From positions 33,333,180-33,397,179 of the forward strand of contig CM067066.1 in assembly GCA_033980235.1 (NCBI GenBank): a DNA stretch of 64,000 nucleotides, written 5' to 3'. A model generated the notes under the pieces. That model was not told the DNA's origin. It made no database searches and saw nothing but the letters and a program-made list of their open reading frames with translations. The translations under genes and the position numbers were made by a program. Origin of the DNA: Diadema setosum. Lineage: Eukaryota > Echinodermata > Echinoidea > Diadematoida > Diadematidae. The stretch's first letter is position 1; every line of letters begins with the position of its first letter. Below are positions 10,135-23,252 of this stretch, in pieces.

Positions 10135-10665
10135 GTTTGCACCGTTGGAGTGAGTGAATTCTCGCCGTCACTGGAAATATGGACAAGCAGCAGACTTGCA
10201 GTACCGTTCGCAGTGATCGAAATTCAACGCAATAATGTCTGATACGTTTCGATTAACATTCGCACCGATGCAAATAAAGCGATTTGACCTGACAGCCAAT
10301 TTTATTGTTCACCTACCCGCACCCCTTGAACTTCACTTTTTGGCCTCGTCCAAGTCGACGGGACCGGTAAGGCTTGCTTTCAGCGATGCGCATCAGTGAT
10401 ACATATAATAGTGTTAATATGATAGTGAAGCAAATCTACAGCGTCGTTCCCAGCGAACTGCGTTATGTCTGGGATCATAAAAATAAAAAATAAAAAATCA
10501 CAGGATTGATATGCATTCCCCTTTGTTTCTCTCTGTTTTCTTTAGCAGCATAACCCTTTCAAGCTCACTCGGAACTGCTCTGCTCCTTCTGCAACACATA
10601 CAGACTGTGGTCATAAAGAACGAAATTCTTACAAAAGCACTGTGTCGTAACACAAAGTTCCATAA
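10135..10665 (-). promoter_or_regulatory. 5' leader and promoter-proximal region of transporter A
   Basis: This non-coding block is recognisably shared with 25722-26240 upstream of gene B (CCGTCACTGGAAATAT, GACAGCCAAT, CTTGAACTTCACTT and CCCTTTCAAG in the same order). Such conservation is expected of a duplicated promoter, although recent duplication alone could explain it. No clear TATA box was found, and the transcription start is not defined. Confidence 0.45.
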
Positions 10666-10904
10666 TTAGTAACAGTTAACATTACTCTAGACGGGCTGAC
10701 TTTTTTCATCTGACTGCAAATGCCGCACAGCCATTGATATCAACTCTTTTTATGCAAAGAATATACCGAATTTCAAGTTTGTAAATTGCAGTATTTTCAG
10801 GTTTCAGCTGATTGTAACATACCCTTACCCAGTAAAGTTCGATGATTAGTGTGCCAGTACAGGCAAAAGGGGTGATGTTCGTTATTTCCAACATTTGTGG
10901 CGTT

Positions 10905-11110
10905 ATTCCAAAGGTTCGTTAATCTGAAAAAAAGAAATAATATTTGTTTATCCGAATATGAAATAGGGTCTGTTAATCCGAAGTTTCTTTAATTCAAATA
11001 TGAAATAAGGGTCGTTATTCTGAAGGTTCGTAAATCCTAAATTAATGTAATAAGGTATGTTAATACGAAAAAAATATAAGGTTCGTTAATCCGAAAATTG
11101 GATAAGATTT
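10905..11110. repeat. TTCGTTA-family segment upstream of gene A
   Basis: Repeated GTTCGTTAATCTGAAAA, GTTTATCCGAATATGAAATAG and GTTCGTTAATCCGAAAATTG words. It lies just outside the block shared with gene B. Confidence 0.7.
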
Positions 11111-11910
11111 TAAAAAGTGAATAAAATGTGGGGAGGAAGGCTCATCCTGATGATGATGTAGAATAGGGGGTAGGCTGACATACGTAGAGGAAGAGAAAAC
11201 AATTCTTTATATTTTTTTCAACAACAACACAATTACGAATTACGATTACATTCGAATTTGTCAATCGAGAGGAATATCGTGTTTGTGTTTTATAGATGTC
11301 TTTGATGTGTGTGGGTACGTGCTTTCATTCAATATTCATATATCCCATCATTTTGAGTCCTAACTACATCATCTTTGTCACGATGTTCATTTCACTTTCG
11401 GAATTACGGACCTTAGTTCAATTTCAGATCAGCAAACCTTCGGAATAGTTCAGTTCAGTTTCGCCCCATATAGTGCCAAACCGTCCCACATCACTTAATA
11501 TTCTCATTATAGTACCTACACGATATGTATGACAATTTTCAATAAAAAAAAAAAAAATGATACGCGCAACTTGGACGTCTGTTCTTCAGAATGACTCCTG
11601 CAGATATTTTAGTTAAATCCCAGTATCCCTACTGATATATAAACGAAATAAACGAAAACTATTTTGAATTCCCCCTTTACTTTTGATTTCATAGATTATC
11701 ACAATATTTTGGATTTGACTATTGATTCTATTTTTGTAGACACGTCCGTTATACAGACATTTAAATCGATTTTAAGTCTCGAATTTTACCCCGAGGCCTC
11801 GATCCATGTCAAGCTGCTGCTTATGATCGCGGTCTCCTGCTCTTCTGTTATTATAATAACCAAAAATATTTAATTTTAAAAATCAATTTATTCAAATCCC
11901 CTCTGTTATT

Positions 11911-11913
<3 letters not shown>

Positions 11914-11971
<58 letters not shown>

Positions 11972-11984
11972 ATATATACACACA
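11914..11984. repeat. (TA)n microsatellite
   Basis: About 70 bp alternating TA, continuing into a short CACACA run. Confidence 0.95.
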
Positions 11985-12830
11985 CACATATATGCGTCCA
12001 TCTATAACAGACTGGTGAGTGGCTTTCTTATACATTACATTATGAACGACCAGTATTGTATGTTACTTAGTATGTGATATCGAGTGACTCTGTTCAGTTT
12101 TGACCTTTTATACTGTGACGGTTTATTACGTCTCTTTGGTGTTTGACTACTTAAAGTTACACACCGAAGAGTTCTTGTCTGAAGTGCGGAGCCACTTTTA
12201 AGTTTGGTAACAGTCACTGGGTATTCAGCTGCCTTTTTACACAGTAGAGGATTTCTAGAGTGGTATCAACAATGTCTCGGTGCCTGGGAATAAAGAATGC
12301 ATTACCCACGATTCGGATGTCTGCCTAATTATACTGTAGTTACGGCCTGTTGATCCTGACATCTGTCTGGTAGTTCCCAGCATTTTGTGTTTAATTGTGC
12401 TTATAAATAATGAAAAGCTAGTTTGGAGATCTAAAGTAAAAAGATAAAAAAAGGGGGTTACAGTTTTGTGTGTCACGCATACTTCCACGACACAACTGAT
12501 TCCAGTTTAATCATAAATAGTAAAGAGAGAGAGAGAGAGAAATTGTTAAAATGGCAGTGCATTAGCACTGTGCATTAGCACCCCTGTGCTTTGATTCGAC
12601 TTGTTGTGCATCTGGAGACTTGTGCGTGGGTTGAACCTTGAATAAGTGCAAATAACATGATGTCTTGTCTCAGAGCTACCCAGCATTACTTTTTATTCTT
12701 TTCAGTCACAGTTCCGCGTTGAGAGGATTGACTGATTTATGTTTTGTTGTAGCTGTAAACGGCGAAAGACTTGGTGGTGTCGCTTTTTTACAAACATCTT
12801 ATTGCTCAATCTTTCTCTCTCCTTGCAGTC

Positions 12831-12831
<1 letters not shown>

Positions 12832-12867
<36 letters not shown>
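12832..12867. repeat. (TTA)n microsatellite
   Basis: Twelve tandem ATT units. Confidence 0.95.
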
Positions 12868-13003
12868 TATTCGGCTTTCATTCACAAATTTCATAGTACA
12901 TATTTCGAAATCAGAACATACACTTGTGTAGCTTGCATGTAAACATATCTTCGAATAAGATTAAATGAATGAAACCTATACACTGAATTCCATTCAATGC
13001 ATC

Positions 13004-13009
13004 TTTATT
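13004..13009 (-). terminator. Candidate poly(A) signal of gene B
   Basis: AATAAA on the minus strand, within the block shared with gene A's 3' flank. Confidence 0.35.
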
Positions 13010-13194
13010 ATTTCATTTTCAACAGACTGCGGTATATGAAATATGTGCACGAAGCTTTCGGATATACATTTTTTTTTGGGGGGGGGAGGGGGATAAGGTT
13101 ACATGGGATTTGTAACCCGAATTTTGTATATATGGGGCAGAGACACAATTACTGGTATGAAAACCAGACAGTACTAGAATCTGCCAAAGGAAAG

Positions 13195-13197
<3 letters not shown>

Positions 13198-13236
<39 letters not shown>
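13198..13236. repeat. (TA)n microsatellite
   Basis: About 40 bp alternating TA, followed by a TGTCTG-rich run. Confidence 0.95.
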
Positions 13237-13240
<4 letters not shown>

Positions 13241-13799
13241 CTGTCTGTCTGTCTACCTGTGTCTGTGTGTCTGTGTCTGTATGAGGGAGATACAATTCGT
13301 ATCAACATAAATTACATCAAACAGTTTATATCAAGAAGTATAAACAGAAAGTAGTATACTGTATACCAATCAATTATTTAAGAATTTTCAATTTCATGTA
13401 GCTTGTGGTCACAGTAATCATTGTTTCTTATCATTCTAGGTTCCCACTTTCGCCCGATGATGTATAACAGATACAAAAGCAATGATATTGCATATAGTCT
13501 TATAATGGGAGAAGATGATACATACATGAAACAGCCATTATGAACAAAGCTTATAGTAAATGGGACCTCAAGTAATAGATAAGAGGAATACATTTACATA
13601 ATGGTACTGGGCACACACAAACAAGTGCGACGATATTTTCTTGCTTATGAGTGCATAGAGGCATTGTTGAAGTAGATAATAACAATCAAAATAAGAATTG
13701 TCGATACCGTGCCACTGGTGACCACGATGAGATTTTGTTGTTCTTTATGAGCATATATCATTGTTGGAGCATGTGGTTAAGATGAAAATTGAGTATCTC

Positions 13800-14260
13800 A
13801 ATATAAGAACGACCCAAGTCCATGGAAGGCCATTTCGAGTAAACGTAAAAAAACTTCATATCTTTTTTATTTGTCCAATAATATTCTATTTAACTGTGAT
13901 TGGAAGGCAACATTGTATATACAAATTAGAACATATATTACTATGACAATTAACATTTACATTAATTGTGGAGAGGCCATTTTGTGTGATGGACTTGGGT
14001 CGTTCTTTGAATCATAATTTATACATGATATTCTGCTTTGGGTGAGAGAAGGATGAGAGAGGGCGCTATAATATGAATGTAAAAATGACCCAAGTCCTTC
14101 ATTATTACATTCATATAAGATTTAACTCATTCATATCAGGCACTTCCGGGGGTAATTAGGATTTATCATTTATACACAACATGAGTCCATGCATAAGCTA
14201 CAATTTCCCATGTCAAACTGAATTTGGCCAAAAATTGGACTTGGATCGTTTTTATATTCA
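13800..14260. mobile_element. Two adjacent inverted-repeat units ending in CGACCCAAGTCC
   Basis: AGAACGACCCAAGTCCATGG (13806) pairs with the inverse GGACTTGGGTCGTTCTTTG (13992). A second pair is TGACCCAAGTCC (14086) with GGACTTGGATCGTT (14238). Each pair encloses about 150-190 bp without coding capacity. They lie in the 3' flank of gene B and are absent from the matching place beside gene A. Confidence 0.6.
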
Positions 14261-14718
14261 GGTCTTCAATTCCCTGTGGTAATTGGATTTATGTGAGAAC
14301 ATGAGACAGACTGACATAAAAAAGTAAATATTGTCTATTTTGCTCTCATGTACTGATTTTCTGTCATACCATACTGGAGAAAAATACCTCAGGATAAATA
14401 AGCCTTCTAGATCTCACGAAGATGAAACTGAAATAAAAAATGGATGGATTTTCAACTATAAGCCAGTTACAGATAAAAACTTTTTAAGGGTCACAACTTC
14501 CAGGCATTGTAAAACCAATGTCTGATATAAATATCATGTATGACGTTTTTGTACTAGAGAAAGAGATTGCTAAACAATTACACAGCACTCAAAATTATGC
14601 AACATGACAATTCTGACAAGCGAAGGGGAATTAAAAAGCATCTACAGCAACTAGGGATATAGGGGCACTTTTGTTTGTGTGTTTGCAGTTTTGGGGAGGG
14701 GAGAGTTTTTTTTTTTGT

Positions 14719-14775
14719 ATTGTATTGTATTGTATTGTATTGTATTGTACTGTATTGTATTGTATTGTATTGTAT
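14719..14775. repeat. (TGTAT)n repeat
   Basis: About eleven pentamer units of GTATT, preceded by poly-T. Confidence 0.95.
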
Positions 14776-15606
14776 CATATTGTTTTCCATTGTAATGTAT
14801 CTTAGTGTTCTGTAATCATTTTCCGTATGACTTTGAAGCACAAAGACATACATGACAATGACCTCCGAAACATGATGGAACAACATAACATCGACTTGAC
14901 TTTTAAAATGTTTTAACCAAGCAAAGTAACATGATCATGACTGTGGGTAATGTGATGGCATCCACAATCATCTCCTTGATTTTTTTATAATAGGAACCTA
15001 CATAACTATTGAAATTATATAAGCAGTACTTAACATACATGATTAATAAACAAAGTAATACAAACTATACGAGTATCTACTTTGTTGGTAAAGCGATATG
15101 TCATATTTATCAAGAGGATTATTCAGTAAATGCAATAATTTCTACTCCACTTTATCACATTTACGCATTTCTTCAGTTTGCTGAAAGACACTAATAACGT
15201 CTCTCTATACGATATCAGCTTCACTGCACATTAATATAAACATGGATAACACACGGAAGGTTTCACGCTGGGGCTTTTGTTCATATTTAATTCCCGAATT
15301 ATTTTCCCAACTTATACTCTTGAAGAAATGCTGGGAGATATGCTTCTAAGCATGATGCTATAACATTTTGCGCACTTACGACATTGAAAGATGCACACGT
15401 TTTTACAACGTCTTTATCGTATACAAAGACAAACGAGGTAATACATAAGCCTGATGATGAAAAACTATACTGGAGAACAACTAGGTCATTTTTTAGATGA
15501 TAAATGATGAAACCTATCTTGGCGTCCTACAGTACGTATCGTTAAGTGGATTGGTAATTATGCATTAATATTCAAACTATATACGTTTCTTGTCTTTTCT
15601 GCTCTG

Positions 15607-15608
<2 letters not shown>

Positions 15609-15678
<70 letters not shown>
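15609..15678. repeat. (TA)n microsatellite
   Basis: Seventy bases of pure alternating TA. Confidence 0.97.
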
Positions 15679-15681
<3 letters not shown>

Positions 15682-15946
15682 ATTATGTACATAATATAGG
15701 GCTCTTCGTTTCATGGCCCGTTCGGGCCACTGGAATCTTTGAATTTGAAATTTTGAAAAAGAAATGTACCGACCTGAAATATTCGAAAATATTATATTAA
15801 TCCACTTTGGATCTTAAGTGCCCAATCGTGCCAGCAAAACATAGCTTTTGTAAATTTGGTGGCCCAACATCAATTTTCACTGACTCGGGCTGGCGCTAAT
15901 GTCAAGCCCTGTTTTATATGAATAAGCCTATATGTGTATGTATACA

Positions 15947-15948
<2 letters not shown>

Positions 15949-15997
<49 letters not shown>

Positions 15998-16021
15998 TGG
16001 TGTGTGTGTGTGTGTGTGTGT
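15949..16021. repeat. (TG)n microsatellite
   Basis: Two TG runs separated by TTTGTGG; this lies directly beside the stop codon of gene B. Confidence 0.95.
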
Positions 16022-16037
16022 ACTTACATAAATCATA

Positions 16038-16171
16038 TTACGATCGCTTGTTTGATTTTCGACGAAGGGACAACGTAAATAAGAGAGCGACCAATGAGCC
16101 TCCCAGAATATCGACGAAACCGAGCACGCAGAAGGACACATCGTATGACCGAGTTGCATCGAATAAGGTCC
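16038..16171 (-). CDS. Transporter B exon 5
   Basis: Encodes GTLFDATRSYDVSFCVLGFV, then DILGGSLVALLFTLSLRRKS and NKRS before TAA. The acceptor is CTTACAG. Length (134 nt) equals exon 5 of gene A. Confidence 0.85.
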
Positions 16172-19100
16172 CTGTAAGGGAGAGAGGGGAATACATTAAA
16201 AGCAATGTTCTGCAGTGGCTTACTGCAACATGTTACTAGACTCTTATACCAAGGAAATAACGAAATTTGTTACCTTATTTTCACTTGCATTGAAATCACC
16301 TAACACAAGAAAAAAAAAAGATCGAGTGCAGGGTCTTGGTTGTCAAGGTACTAAGAGTAAACTAGAAATGTCGCTATGGCGACTGGTATGCCTCCGCCAT
16401 AAAGCATGATTCTCCTAATAGGTCTATAGTACATCTTGACAATGTGTGATGACAGTTTCACATAATTGGCAAAATAATTATTGAATTACATTCTTGTCAC
16501 AAATATGTTGAATATTCACTTTCCTATATTTCCTATGAGAGCATATATTTAGGGATTTGAGGACTTTTACTTGACTTTTGACCCTCTTATAAGTTTATAC
16601 ATTGAGTAATTGTGAAGGTATGGGGAAAAAGTATAATTTCTAGTTTAAATACTACATTCTTAGCATTTTAACCTGGCCTTTGACCTTTGAACCTATGACC
16701 ATAAGATTCAAAAGAGAATCACTGTCAGGCAGAACATGCATAAATATGTACTAAGTTCCGAGATATGGAGGAAACGTGAAATTCAGCACTTTCACTTGAT
16801 CTTTGATCTTTTGACCTTTGACCTTTTGGCTTCCCAGAGAATCTCTATTGGGTAATACATGTATACACCAAGTTAAAAAAAAAAAAAGATCCTACAGGTA
16901 TTGCATAAATATGAGGGGAAAGGTGAAGTTTTGAAGAGTTGACCTTGACCTTTTACCCCTGATCTTTGACCCCATGACCTCAAAATTCCCTTGATAATCA
17001 CTGCCAGTCATTACATGCATATGTAATATGTTTTAATGAAGATACCTTGAACGATTTCCAAGATATGGAGAAAAAAAGTGAAATTTTAACATTTTCACTT
17101 GACCTTTGACCCCTTGACCTTTGACCTCATGACCCAAAACTCTAACGAGAGAATCTTTATTGGGTAGTACATGTATACATTAAGTTTCAAGAAAATACCT
17201 TCTGGCATAGCATAGACATGGGAGAAATCTAGTGAAATTTTGAGCATTTGACCTTGACCTTTGACCTTGAGCATGTGCACCCAAAAGTTGATAGGCACAG
17301 CTTCGTTCCCTCATGCATATATATATACACCAAGTCTCATTAGGATACCTCAAACGGTTTTTTAGTCACGCTGTCCACAAAAATCATTACGGACGGACGG
17401 ATGGAAGGACGGACAACCCGAAAACATAATGCCTCCGGCACCACTTCGTAGCGGAGGCGTAAAAACTTTTATATTTTTCTTTGTTATACCAAGGGTAGCC
17501 TTGTTGAAGCAGTTGCTAATTGGCAATTACTCGTCGACTGTTTACTGGTAGCAGCTATTGATCAGATTTCAATAATAGCTACCCAATTATAAGGTGAAAT
17601 CAAATTGCCTGCTTGTGGACAGATGTTTAGCGGTCATAAGATATGCTTTTTGTAGACAATTTCAGAAAGCCATTGCATTATAACATAGCACCACGTCGAA
17701 CTATTGTAACCTGTAGTTTTCATGTACATATAAATTTTCTGTGTTTTTTGTTGTTGTTTGTTTGTATGTTTGTTTGTTTGTTTGTTTGTTTTGTCTGAGC
17801 GTAGACAAAACAGTAGCGTTTATAGCTTTGGTCTTCCGCGTAGAAATATGCACTGTATTTGCAACCAATAAATTCTAACTTTTGATGCATACTTGAATGA
17901 ACAAGCTACACTCACCTAGAATAGCTCCGCTGATTGGCGAACCAATGCCCGCGGTGAAAAATACCAGTGCTGTTGCAGCCTTGAAATGATCAATCCCCAC
18001 AGCTTCTTTCAAAAGGATGAGCACAGAGGACGCCTTCCCTCCGAGGGTCAGTCCGTTGACGAAGGCCAAGCTTATTAAGGGCCAGAACGACTCAGCCAAG
18101 AGATTGGCGAAGAATGCACCAGCAGAAAAGAGGCAGAAGAGCAAGTTGAGACGCTCGATATGCGTGTATCGCCGAGATGCCAGCAAGCCGAGACCCATCC
18201 TCCCTATGGCGTCCCCAATGCCACCAGCAAGAGATACGTAGACCGACCTTTCCCCGAGTCCTTTAGCCTGAGCGTTAGGTATGGCGAACTGGATGAGGCC
18301 GTTAAAAGTGATTCCGAAGAAGATTGTATAGACACATAGGACAATAAGAAGAACGTGCTCTCGAAACAGCTGCAGCTCAAATGACTTGACAATAAAGACA
18401 ATGATTCGACAAAGTACGAATGAAGACTTCTTGGATTCTTCTTGTTCGTCGTGTAAAGAGTCTCTCGAATTGTGTACTTCTGTGTGTTTACATTCTGAGA
18501 GATGTTCAAGGTCCTGCCCGCACTTTTCCTCTTTTATACTCTCACTTTCTTTAACCTTTTCCTTTTCTGACAAATTACAAATGTGATGGACCTTTCGTTG
18601 TTTCACATTCTGATCATTGTCAGCTACGGTGAATTGGTTCTTCCCAAATATTTCTGCCGTAGTTGCATTATTTTCCACTTGTTCGTCACCTTCGAAGCCA
18701 ATATTTATGAATACCCCGTTTTCCTTCTTGGTATCGATAGTCTCGTCATTAGTTACCGTCGCAGTTTGACTAATTGTGACATTTGGCCCAGCTTCCGTTG
18801 TTGGTCTGGATTCATCCAAATCAAGCGTTGCTTCCATCGCCCGTTCCTCGGTGCCCCGGTTCGCTGGTCGCAGCAGGGCGCCGACCGCGACCGAGTGCAA
18901 GGTGAGCGCCCCTAGGAGGAGGATGGCTCCTCGCCAGCCGAAGCTCTCGAAAAACATCTCGAAGAGGATGGGAAGGACCATCAGACCAACGGCGCCTCCG
19001 CATAGATTGATACCAAGAGCGACTTCAAACAGATCGGGAAAGTAATGCGCTGGACTAGAGTTGGAAATCAAGATGACGTTACTGAAACCAAGTCCTGCAA

Positions 19101-22100
19101 ATTGTCAAAAAAAAAAAATATGGAGATCCAAATAAAGATAACAAGCAAGGAAAGTAAATCCTAATCTTTTGGAGGGTTTAGTACAGTATGATTTAATTAT
19201 ATATCCACAATATCTTCGAGCAGCCATATAATTTTGTGTGTATATAATATATAACATATAATATATAATATATTATATTATATATTATATATTATATATT
19301 ATATATTATATATTATGTATTATATATTATATTATAATTAGATTTAGTAAAGGCCTACGCATTTTCTCTTGTGGTATAAAGTGCACTCCACAGTCTAGTC
19401 CCCCAAGGACCAGTCCAGTGCCTTTCCCTTAACATCGTAATGAAATAATTTGTGAAGGAAAATGTCATGATCTATGATATCAAAAGGCGTGGAGAGGTCC
19501 AGAAACTTGACAGTTGCGGTTGGTATCTTGAATAACGTTAGCATAGCGTTTGTGGTGTTAAGGTTTGCTCAGAAAACGAGATTGAAATAAGAAAAAAAAA
19601 GAAAAGTTAATCAAAAAGATTTAGCGTTCTTTTATATGCAAATATTTCTCAAAGTCTAAATAAACATGACCAAAAAAAATGATAGGGACCTGTAATCATC
19701 TGTCCTATCTCCCTTTTATATACTTTATTTGTACGGCTTTAAGTATTCATGCTCGCTACGTACTGAACCTAATGTGAGTGATATCTGCAATTGCAATTTG
19801 CAATTATTTTGTATTATTTGGATATGGAAACAAGTGAATGAATGAAATGATAAAATTCCATCGATACTACCGGCCCAAGCGGTTTTTAATTTAGTGATCT
19901 ATTTAGTTATTATTTTACTCAATTCTCCAGTGTATATTGGAAATAAAATCCAGGTATGTGGGTTTCTGTTCTTCACAAAGTCATGACCAATATTGGTGAT
20001 GGGCATATTTTTGGCTACATTGCTCAACAACGTTGGCGAAATAAACATGAAATATTTCATAGTGTTTTGTAGGGTCCTAAATTATTCCACTTTCACGAAT
20101 TATCTGATTATGGTTCTGCTTTATTTCTTTTATTCCACACATCTCCAATAACTTCATGTTTTGTGCACATTGTTCTTAGAATAATCAGATTTTTCAGCAT
20201 AGTAATGCTTCTTTTTTGACGTATCAAAATTATCATACCATTCTTGTTTAAATAATATCCAATCAAAGTAGGTCTCGGAATGCATTTATCAAAATTTTGA
20301 AGAAGATTTTCATAAAACTATCAAGCGTCAATATCATCGGATTTAAATACGTCAATCTATTTGTCATTTTCTAATTACTCTGCAACTCTTTGTAAGTTGT
20401 TTTTAGAATAATGGCGAATTAAAAGTTTCGTATCGTCATGCTGGCTCACATCAGAATGAATACAATTACCGCGTGAGAATATGGGAAAATGATCAGTAAT
20501 GCTGTATGTGACATTATGATAACAGTTTGAGGCACTGTGTAAACGTTTGAAATCAAATCTATCTACGAGTTGGTTTAGATATTCGCAAAGAAGATGGTAA
20601 TAAGAAAGGTTTGTGATGATTCCGAGTGGGCATCTCAACTATTCAAAAAATCTATGTTGAAGTCGCCCATGCGTCGCCTATGCGTCTTTATAGCCATTTA
20701 TTAACAAAGATCATGAAAATAAATGTTTTGTATTGACATTATGGAATAATCCATACGAAATTCTGGATGCTGGTATATAACTCAATAATGATATGTTGAT
20801 CATATCTATGCTTCATTAAAAACCACCTCTGGTTTTAACGATCCAACATTTACATCCTGGAATCGACGTTAAAGGACGTTGATCATTTGAGTCCCCCATT
20901 CCCATTAATCCAAGTATTCAAAATGGTTCTTGAATAATATCATTCAACACAAGTCTCAATATCCCGTGCTCAATGAATCGAAATGTGAATCTAAACTTCT
21001 TAGGCTATGAAATGTAAAGTCCAAAGATATAATAGGAAGAAACGGCTTGACCTGAAACTACACAAAATAGACGTCCCGAACCCATCCAAATGATCAATCA
21101 TTACAAAAACTGATACGTCTGGAAGATAATTCAAGAGGTAACAACAATATGAATTTGAAGGGGAAAAAGTACCTTGTCTGCAGAAAATGAAAGGATATTC
21201 GTCTTTTGAAATTCATCCCATCAAAACAAATTGAATAGATTGAGTTTCACTGCTGTACATCTGCAAAATGTTAAGGGGACCAACTCACCAAACATAAAGA
21301 TGGCAGCTCCAAACTGGGGTCCGGTGCGAGCGAAAGAAGAGAGGATTATTCCCAATGATGCCAAAATCCCGCCGGTCATCACCAGCTGTCGCGTGCTGAA
21401 TCTCTTCAGTAGCGGTATGTTGAATGGAGCTGTGTCAGGGACAGAACAGTACGAAAAATAAAATGTGCAACTACCTGTTGGAACTCAGTGCCTTTAAAGA
21501 GGAAATCAAAAAAAAACAAAAACAGAAATGAATAAACTTCAAGAGAAAGACAAAATTGCTCCCTACAGAACAATACAAAAATGACAAAAATCGGATGAGA
21601 AATACGGAAGATATAACATTTTGAAATTCCTTTTTTTTTCTGAAAACATTCCTTGACCAGTCCTTATGAATATTCAAATTAGCGAGTTGATGATGTCATA
21701 CTCTCAAAATTTTAATGTATGTTAAATACGAAATTCGGGAAAATTGTAATTTTTAACCAACACAATTAAAATACATATCAAGATATATCAGAGTTAACAT
21801 TTTAAACTTTATTATTTTGGGTGGTTTTAAAGCAAGTTTTATTGTTATACGGCTGAAATATGAGATTTTTGTCATTTCTGTATAGGAAATGAATAAGAAA
21901 TTGTGAGAGCACGGCATCGTCAATTTGCTGATTTAAATATTCATAAGTGCTGGTCTATAAATGTTTTAAGGAAAAAAATGCAATTTCAAGTGTCACATCT
22001 TCCTTTTTTCTGTTCCGATTTTAGTCATTTTTGTATCGTTCCGTAGGGAATATTTTTCTCTTTCCTTTGAAGTTGATTTATTTTTGGGTTTATTTCTTCT

Positions 22101-23199
22101 TTAAGTGGGAGCTTAGCTCTCGTGATCAAAGGCAGGAGGGGCGGGAAGGCGACTTCACAAAACTCGCTGGAGGTGCCTTGGACAAACAGGAGAACCCGTC
22201 CAGGTTTCTTGTTTCGGACAAGTGAGTGCGTTTTATGGCGTCTTGTCGACTTGACATCATCAGCGCTCAATCAAGTTTACATAATGTTGTTTCTAATATT
22301 AAAGTTTAGTGAAAAGGGGCACAATTCCAAAATTCAATAACTTTGATTACAAAAGAAAAAAAAAATGTACTATTCTACAATGGCACAAGCCACACTTAAA
22401 TTAAAGTACGAACCGTTCTCATTTTGAAAATGAGGGTTGAGTCAACTGAAATGTGATAACTAGATAAGCTTCTTTCGGCCATGTACCCATTTCAGTATCA
22501 CTTGGTTATAGGTAGGAGCATTTTGGGCTTATTTTCTTGTTCAAAGACATGGACGAATGGCACGGTAGACGACTTTGAAAGTGCTGGGAATGCAATGTAC
22601 AGGGTCAATCAACTTGACATTAACACCTGGAGTTGAAAGTGAAAAGGAAACCATGATCGTTTGGTTACTCTAACGAGAGGTGAATAACCTCCAGAACATC
22701 TTTTCATTGAATCGCTCTTACCTAACCAGTAGATGGCCCCGTGAGACAGACTAATCATTGTACCGATAAAACTGGTGGAACTAGACAGTTGAGACGTGAC
22801 GTCATTTAAGACTACACCCAGCGATCGGATGACTCCGTTCTCCAGGAAAGAGTTGAAGAATACTCCGGCGAGGATCAGCCAGCGTTTCAGACCATGACCC
22901 TGGACCTTGCGAGCGCGTTTCCCATGAGCCTTCGGCATATCAGGCTCTTTTGACTGGTTAGCATCTCGCGATGATAACGTCTTCGAGCTCCCTTCTGATA
23001 ACGAAAGAGAGACATCCTTATTCAATCTCTTACATACTGATGGACAATTATGTACTATTGTGATTTACCATCCCTGTTTACGTCTCTCCCATAAAAACAA
23101 AATGATAAACTAAATTTTATTATTATCAAACGATTGGTGCTCGATATTCCGGAGGGTTATACGTACACACAAAATTCGTTTGCCTCGGGTTCGTTAAGC

Positions 23200-23252
<53 letters not shown>

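Larger units (their letters stand above)
2880..10665 (-). repeat. Segmental duplication, copy A (gene A with flanks)
   Basis: This block is paralogous to about 12966-26240. Matching landmarks outside the exons include: the 3' flank (GGATTTGCAACC around 3555 versus 13106; AACATGACAA around 3785 versus 14598); intron 4 (CAGGGTCTTGGTT); intron 1 (CAGGTGACAGCAACAAATTC at 10033 and 25217); and the 5' flank (GTCACTGGAAATAT at about 10169 and 25754). Copy B is longer mainly because of later insertions. Confidence 0.85.
10671..12965. other. Spacer between duplicated blocks A and B
   Basis: No gene is seen. It contains TTCGTTA-family pieces (10905-11110 and 11390-11455), a (TA)n tract (11914-11984), a short (GA)n run (12522-12540) and a (TTA)n run (12832-12867). 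Open frames here are short and unconvincing. Confidence 0.5.
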
